Shown: piece by piece, positions 5,805 through 9,155 of the stretch | Numbering within the stretch: the stretch's first letter is position 1 | Layout of the letters: each line of letters starts with the position of its first letter | Assembly (NCBI GenBank): GCA_015520535.1 | Contig: WAPZ01000709.1 | Coordinates: 1-9,155 of the forward strand | DNA: 9,155 nucleotides | From: Candidatus Heimdallarchaeota archaeon | GTDB taxonomy: Archaea; Asgardarchaeota; Heimdallarchaeia; Hodarchaeales; S146-22 | Direction of reading: 5' to 3' | Notes under the pieces: generated by a model | The model's input: the letters and a program-made list of their open reading frames with translations, nothing else | Databases searched by the model: none | What the model was told of the DNA's origin: nothing | Made by a program: the position numbers and the translations under genes

Positions 5805-6512
5805 GTGAAGGCAATGGAAGAAGTAAAGGCAGTTGCGTTAGTTAGTGGTGGGATTGACAGCCCAGTAGCTGTTTATTTAATGCAGCAATTGGGCGTTAAG
5901 CATATAATTCTCCACTTTACCAATTATAAATACACCGATCTCACGTCTTTAGAGAAGACGATTAAAATTGCTCAGTTGTTAGGAATTAATTATATGTATG
6001 CTATAGAACTTTCAGAAATATTAGAAAAATTTGTTCAGGAGGTTGACCATTCCTATTATTTTGTGTTACTGAAGCGAATTCAGCGAAAAATAGCAGAAGT
6101 AATTGCACAGCGAGAAGGGTGTTCTTTAATTGTGACTGGGGAAAATTTGGGGCAAGTATCGTCACAAACATTACAGAACATTAGTGTGGTGGAATATGGA
6201 ACTACAGTTCCTATTATACGTCCCTTATTTCCGCTTAATAAAGATGAAATTGTTCAGTTAGCCAGAAAAATCGGGACATTTGAAATTTCGGTTGGACCGG
6301 AATACTGCGATGTTTTGGGACCTTCTCATCCCGTAACAAAGGCTGACTTAAAAAAAGTTCTCCAAATGGAAGCTTCTCTGAAGGAAAACGAATTTATTAA
6401 GCGAATTATGACAAATTTAACTCGGATTGAAGAGGGAGTATTCGTATTACATGCCTATCAACCGGACGTTGAGCCAGTCGAGTTATCTGCCGTTTGTCGA
6501 AAGCGGAAATAG
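5805..6512 (+). CDS. ThiI-type PP-loop ATPase domain protein, THUMP-less
   Basis: This protein has only the adenylating half of ThiI, the enzyme that makes 4-thiouridine in tRNA and in some organisms supplies sulfur for the thiamine thiazole. The PP-loop SGGIDSPVA is at 14-22, HFTNYKYT at 37-44 matches the strand after it, and the signature TGENLGQVSSQTL is at 111-123. IIRPLFPLNKDEIV (137-150) and GPEYCDVLGP (164-173) follow. Cys168 corresponds to the conserved catalytic-domain Cys (Cys344 of E. coli ThiI). At 235 aa it lacks the N-terminal ferredoxin-like and THUMP tRNA-binding domains (full ThiI is about 380-480 aa), and it has no rhodanese domain. No CxxC is present near the PP-loop, unlike iron-sulfur archaeal ThiI. 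It may therefore work with a separate THUMP protein, or on another substrate. GTG 5805 or ATG 5814 (residue 4) could be the start. It lies 9 nt after the longin-like gene. Confidence 0.85.
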   Translation: MKAMEEVKAVALVSGGIDSPVAVYLMQQLGVKHIILHFTNYKYTDLTSLEKTIKIAQLLGINYMYAIELSEILEKFVQEVDHSYYFVLLKRIQRKIAEVIAQREGCSLIVTGENLGQVSSQTLQNISVVEYGTTVPIIRPLFPLNKDEIVQLARKIGTFEISVGPEYCDVLGPSHPVTKADLKKVLQMEASLKENEFIKRIMTNLTRIEEGVFVLHAYQPDVEPVELSAVCRKRK

Positions 6513-6556
6513 CGAATTAATACGTAGCGGTGTGCCGTGGTGCAACTATCGTTAAC

Positions 6557-6562
6557 TTTTTT
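6557..6562 (+). terminator. oligo-T tract after the ThiI-like gene
   Basis: Six T follow GTTAAC about 45 nt after the stop of the ThiI-like gene and just ahead of the next promoter. This is a modest but well-placed end for the longin-like/ThiI-like transcript. Confidence 0.35.
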
Positions 6563-6569
6563 GCCAAAA

Positions 6570-6582
6570 CCAAATTTATAAA
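6570..6582 (+). promoter_or_regulatory. BRE/TATA box for the GNAT-like gene
   Basis: CCAAA followed by TTTATAAA is a near-ideal archaeal promoter core. A start about 25 nt downstream (near 6604) leaves a leader of about 18 nt before ATG 6622, in which I see no Shine-Dalgarno. Translation would then be by the leaderless-like or weak-SD route. Confidence 0.5.
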
Positions 6583-6621
6583 TAACTTAGAGAATGATTG
6601 TAAATTAGAAGCTTTTTTTGG

Positions 6622-7584
6622 ATGGCAAGTAGCATGGAAACGCAGAATGTATCTTTTCGTCAATGGTCACCAGAATTCGTGGATGAACAAGTAAAAATTT
6701 ATAATGCAATCGTAAGTCGTTATCCGGGTGGCCGAAAGATTACGGCAAAAACCATTCGACGTCAGTATGAGGTGGGTCTTCGCAAACCTTCCGATACCTT
6801 AATTGCAGTGTTGAACAATAATGAAGTGATCGGCTATTGCAATTCACGGTGGGCAGAAAGAACGGATCGTCACGAGGTATACATTAGTTATCCGTGGATG
6901 CGCACAGAGTTTTTAGACACAGAAATTCAGCATGAACTTTTTAGACGTCTGATGGACTACCAATTTAAACGCGGTGCTCGGTTATTTTCTCAGTATATTC
7001 GTGACGACTGGGAGGATATGATTCGCTTTTTCCTAAAAGAAGGATTTAAGCTTGGCAAACGATTCCCCGTATATAAATTTGATTTAACCCGTCATTCAAA
7101 GATCGAATTTGAGGTTCATGACAAAAGGCGATTAAAAAACGTCATGATCGATCCTACACAGATAGATGACAATATGGCACAAAAAATTGCTCGTCTAACG
7201 GAAAAAGATCCAAAAATAACCATGCCATGGAATGCCACGGCGATTAAGAAAAATTTAACGTGCAAAGAATTCGAAACGATTCTTATATCAGCCGCGGTAA
7301 ATGCCGATTCGCCGCAGAAAGAACTACTTGGAGTCATTGTTGCTATTATAGAACATGAAAGAGCTTACATTGCTGGCTGTGCAATCCTTGATGGAAGTTT
7401 AGAAATCGAGAATTTCATACTTAATCATTTAATTCAAGAATTTAAGAAATTAAACGTGAAATCTATCCAAATAATGTTCTCTCCAAATTCATTGCGCCTA
7501 GAAGATTATGCAAATCGTGGTTTTTATGAAGATTTTCATACGCTTTATCTTATGAAAACCGTACAACGCAAAATCCGAATATAA
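6622..7584 (+). CDS. GNAT-like protein, probably two tandem acetyltransferase folds
   Basis: The N-terminal half (about 8-156) has the layout of a GCN5-related N-acetyltransferase. It starts with the strand VSFRQWSPE and the helix DEQVKIYNAIVSRYPG. The central strands are DTLIAVLNNNEVIGYCNSRW and HEVYISYPWMR, and the end is the typical WEDMIRFFLKEGFKLGKRFPVY. The usual acetyl-CoA loop (Q/R-x-x-G-x-G/A) after the central strand is not recognisable: the corresponding helix starts with LDTEIQHELFRRLMDYQFKRGA. Activity may therefore be lost or altered. The C-terminal half (about 178-312) looks like a second degenerate copy, with LLGVIVAIIEHERAYIAGCAI, a LIQEFKKLNVKSIQIMFSPNS strand and a terminal YANRGFYEDFHTLYLMK that mirrors the first. 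There are no membrane segments. ATG 6622 follows a good TATA box with a short leader; ATG 6634 is possible. A 16-bp palindrome shared with the next gene starts one base after its stop. The substrate is unknown. Confidence 0.7.
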   Translation: MASSMETQNVSFRQWSPEFVDEQVKIYNAIVSRYPGGRKITAKTIRRQYEVGLRKPSDTLIAVLNNNEVIGYCNSRWAERTDRHEVYISYPWMRTEFLDTEIQHELFRRLMDYQFKRGARLFSQYIRDDWEDMIRFFLKEGFKLGKRFPVYKFDLTRHSKIEFEVHDKRRLKNVMIDPTQIDDNMAQKIARLTEKDPKITMPWNATAIKKNLTCKEFETILISAAVNADSPQKELLGVIVAIIEHERAYIAGCAILDGSLEIENFILNHLIQEFKKLNVKSIQIMFSPNSLRLEDYANRGFYEDFHTLYLMKTVQRKIRI

Positions 7585-7600
7585 TATTCCTATTGGAATA
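7585..7600. promoter_or_regulatory. palindrome copy 1 (candidate operator), after the GNAT stop
   Basis: TATTCCTATTGGAATA is a near-perfect dyad; arms of 7 bp (7584-7590 and 7595-7601) flank TATT. It differs at one base of 16 from the copy at 7762-7777. It begins directly after the TAA of the GNAT-like gene. Near-identity of two dyads in one intergenic region points to a protein binding site and away from an RNA hairpin alone. Confidence 0.6.
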
Positions 7601-7607
7601 TCGATGC

Positions 7608-7627
7608 TTTTTTATTAACTCTTTTTT
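7608..7627 (+). terminator. double T-run terminator after the GNAT-like gene
   Basis: Two runs of six T (7608-7613 and 7622-7627) lie just past the palindrome that follows the GNAT stop codon. They are the likely end of that transcript. The palindrome could add a weak hairpin in front of them. Confidence 0.5.
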
Positions 7628-7715
7628 CATCCACTAAAACTGCCAAATTAAGCGAGTCACATCAAATTTTACAGAAAATCTCTTTTTAATAATCGAATAT
7701 TAAAATTTAGTTCAT

Positions 7716-7727
7716 AAAATATTTAAA
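7716..7727 (+). promoter_or_regulatory. TATA box for the HTH-CBS regulator
   Basis: AAAATATTTAAA gives a TATA-like core at 7720-7727. Start of transcription is expected near 7748-7752. The 16-bp palindrome at 7762-7777 would then lie about 10-30 nt inside the transcript, a position where a bound protein can block polymerase escape or ribosome access. Confidence 0.45.
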
Positions 7728-7761
7728 CGTCTTATGCGAATGTATACTTGATTTGGACTAG

Positions 7762-7777
7762 TATTCCAATTGGAATA
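7762..7777. promoter_or_regulatory. perfect 16-bp palindrome copy 2 (candidate operator) before the HTH-CBS gene
   Basis: TATTCCAATTGGAATA equals its own reverse complement over all 16 bases. It abuts the Shine-Dalgarno of the HTH-CBS gene (GAGGTG from 7778) and lies downstream of that gene's TATA box. XRE-family dimers bind such short dyads, so autoregulation is the simplest reading (inference). Confidence 0.65.
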
Positions 7778-7783
7778 GAGGTG
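7778..7783 (+). promoter_or_regulatory. Shine-Dalgarno of the HTH-CBS gene
   Basis: GAGGTG lies 5 nt before ATG 7789 but only 2 nt before GTG 7786, so it favours ATG 7789 as the true start. It directly follows the palindrome. Confidence 0.65.
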
Positions 7784-7785
7784 TT

Positions 7786-8376
7786 GTGATGAGTTTTTTT
7801 CCAGATTTGGAAGAAATAACACGTTTAAGGAAGCGTTTGGGTATTACACAGCAAGAACTTGCAAAATTATCACATGTATCACAATCTACAATTGCAAAAA
7901 TTGAGGCGGGTCGTTTGAATCCATCTTATGATATTGCACGGCGAATCTTTAACGCATTATTTTCGTTACAATATATGGAACCCACAGCCAAGGATTTAAT
8001 GAACACTCATATTGTAGCACTCAAACCTACCGATACTATTGGAACAGCGATTGATATCATGAATCAGCATGGCTATTCCCAATTACCGATTTTAGACGAC
8101 CATAAAAATGTCGGTTCTATTACCGATCGTACTGTTATGGAGTTTTTGACGAGCCCGAACTATTCAACAGAAAAATTGTATCAACCCGTTTCCACGATAA
8201 TGGAAGATCCATTTCCACTTATCTCTTTAAAAACACCATTAAGCGCTTTTGTTCATTTGCTAAAGTATGTCCCGGCAATTTTAGTATCAGATGGAGCAAC
8301 TATCAAAGGAATTTTAACTAAATCAGATGTTTTTGGCATTGCAAAGTATCAAAAACGAAACATTCCCTTTGAATGA
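7786..8376 (+). CDS. XRE-type HTH transcriptional regulator with two C-terminal CBS domains (COG3620-like)
   Basis: Residues 8-61 form an XRE/Cro-type helix-turn-helix: EEITRLRKRLGITQQELAKLSHVSQSTIAKIEAGRLNPSYDIARRI has the classic TQQELA / VSQSTIAKIE pair of helices. Two CBS repeats follow, about 68-122 (LMNTHIVALKPTDTIGTAIDIMNQHGYSQLPILD, GSITDR) and 135-187 (STIMEDPFPLISLKTPLSAFVHLLK, GILTKSD). CBS pairs bind adenosyl compounds such as AMP, ATP or SAM. The second repeat keeps the G-x-x-T-x-x-D nucleotide-site motif (175-181), while the first ends GSITDRT and lacks the usual Asp. The protein is thus likely a DNA-binding switch that senses an adenine nucleotide or related ligand; the ligand is not shown by the sequence. 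Length (195-196 aa) is normal for this archaeal family. ATG 7789 is the better start by SD spacing. Self-control through the adjoining palindrome is likely. Confidence 0.92.
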   Translation: MMSFFPDLEEITRLRKRLGITQQELAKLSHVSQSTIAKIEAGRLNPSYDIARRIFNALFSLQYMEPTAKDLMNTHIVALKPTDTIGTAIDIMNQHGYSQLPILDDHKNVGSITDRTVMEFLTSPNYSTEKLYQPVSTIMEDPFPLISLKTPLSAFVHLLKYVPAILVSDGATIKGILTKSDVFGIAKYQKRNIPFE

Positions 8377-8416
8377 ATAAATCCGCTCTTTTCCTTCCCA
8401 TTAGTATGCAAGCTCC

Positions 8417-8430
8417 TTTATATTTTTAAA
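8417..8430 (+). promoter_or_regulatory. TATA-like element for the zinc-ribbon gene
   Basis: TTTATATTTTTAAA lies about 50-60 nt upstream of ATG 8480. Using its left part as the TATA box puts the start near 8445, leaving a leader of about 35-45 nt. Several registers are possible. Confidence 0.4.
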
Positions 8431-8479
8431 GAAAGGATTCTATCGAGAGCATAGATGAACTAATGGTAAGATACGATTA

Positions 8480-9155
8480 ATGGTGCAGAGAATGAGTGCG
8501 TTAGAAATTTGCCCTAATTGTGGGGCAGAAATTACAGCAAATGCAAAATTTTGCCGTTTTTGTGGATTTCCTATTAAAAGAAAGACATCAAATTCTTCAA
8601 GAGTGGCAGTAACACGAACACAAGAAAGCTCGTTTCCGAAAACTCCTCAGTCATCCGTTACTTCTCAATCTGAAAAGACTCTTCAGATTGAGCGTCCACC
8701 ACAAGAGGTTTTGGATCTTCTTTATGGTCGAACGCGGCAACAAGAAATCTCGTTAGAAGTAAAAACAGCTTTATCAGAATTAGACAAGATAAAACAAAAG
8801 ATTGAAATTGGTCTAATCGAACAAGAAGAAGCCGATGAAAAAATAGACGCTATTAAAGAAAAAATCCTGCAACTAAAAAATGAAAAAGCCGCTTTAAAAA
8901 GCGGAACTTTGCCTGTCGAAGAATATGTAAAGAAATATCAAGATTTGCATGAAAAATTAGAAAAGCTAGAGAATCTTTATCGTTCCGGACAAATCCAGCA
9001 TCAAGACATTTATTTAGAGAAGAAAAAAGAATATCAAGAAAAAATCAGCAAAATTTTGTCCGATATAAGAAAAGAACGCCAAAAAGTCGAAATTTGGTTG
9101 ACTTTACTTCGTGAAGATTATGATAATATTGAAAAAGGCATAGAGAAACTTAAAG
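8480..9155 (+). CDS. zinc-ribbon protein with long coiled coil, partial (runs off right edge)
   Basis: An open frame runs from ATG 8480 to the end of the window (225 codons read) without a stop. Residues 11-29 form a double-CxxC zinc ribbon: CPNCG (11-15), then FCRFCG (24-29). This is a common short zinc-ribbon (zinc_ribbon_2/DZR) module at the N-terminus of archaeal proteins. A Ser/Thr/Gln-rich disordered linker (about 34-72) follows. From about 76 onward it is almost wholly helical and charged, with recurrent leucine/isoleucine spacing typical of a coiled coil (ALSELDKIKQKIEIGLIEQE, then EKIDAIKEKILQLKNEKAAL). The repeated G-x-I/L-x-x-x-x-Y/A pattern (IGLIEQEEA, SGTLPVEEY, SGQIQHQDI) looks like a short-hairpin helical repeat of the type found in archaeal coiled-coil proteins. 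The function is unknown. ATG 8492 (residue 5) may be the true start, as GGTG lies upstream. A C-terminal domain beyond the window could define its job. Confidence 0.8.
   Translation, partial: MVQRMSALEICPNCGAEITANAKFCRFCGFPIKRKTSNSSRVAVTRTQESSFPKTPQSSVTSQSEKTLQIERPPQEVLDLLYGRTRQQEISLEVKTALSELDKIKQKIEIGLIEQEEADEKIDAIKEKILQLKNEKAALKSGTLPVEEYVKKYQDLHEKLEKLENLYRSGQIQHQDIYLEKKKEYQEKISKILSDIRKERQKVEIWLTLLREDYDNIEKGIEKLK

Noticed and set aside
7116..7337. Minus-strand frame of 73 codons
   Set aside because: It lies wholly inside the GNAT-like gene and shows no domain; it is a shadow frame.
1..9155. CRISPR array, insertion sequence, toxin-antitoxin or defence island
   Set aside because: No regularly spaced repeats, transposase, nuclease or paired small toxin-like genes are visible; the only repeated motif of note is the 16-bp palindrome pair.

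Overview
This is an AT-rich archaeal window. Three things support archaea: a complete single-fold archaeal histone gene, archaeal-type BRE/TATA elements with T-rich terminators, and COG3620-type HTH-CBS and 2-oxoacid:ferredoxin oxidoreductase gamma proteins. A 389-residue protein begins with what looks like a longin-type small domain of the kind abundant in Asgard archaea. An Asgard origin is therefore my best guess, but it is inference from pattern and not proof.

Layout. Positions 1-161 are non-coding and carry the promoter of a stand-alone 2-oxoacid:acceptor oxidoreductase gamma subunit (162-749, +, TTG start). Facing it are two tightly linked minus-strand genes (772-1647 and 1649-2698) for polytopic membrane proteins that I do not recognise. 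A gene-free stretch of about 430 bases (2699-3125) separates them from a rightward series. That series is tRNA-His(GTG) with encoded G-1 and CCA (3126-3201), an archaeal histone (3483-3698), a dual-specificity phosphatase with a Cys-rich tail (3886-4467), the longin-like protein (4626-5795), a ThiI-type PP-loop protein without THUMP (5805-6512), a tandem-GNAT-like protein (6622-7584), an XRE-HTH plus two-CBS regulator (7786-8376), and a zinc-ribbon/coiled-coil protein cut by the right edge (8480-9155).

How the genes relate. Only two pairs look clearly co-transcribed: the membrane-protein pair, 1 nt apart, and the longin-like/ThiI-like pair, 9 nt apart. The other genes have their own TATA-like boxes and T-run terminators, so most of the window looks like independently transcribed housekeeping and regulatory genes. 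The clearest unexplained regulatory structure is a 16-bp palindrome, TATTCCWATTGGAATA. It occurs twice, once directly after the GNAT stop codon and once against the ribosome binding site of the HTH-CBS gene, with centres 177 bp apart. This is a good candidate operator for autoregulation by the HTH-CBS protein. I saw no CRISPR array, insertion sequence, integrase or defence module.
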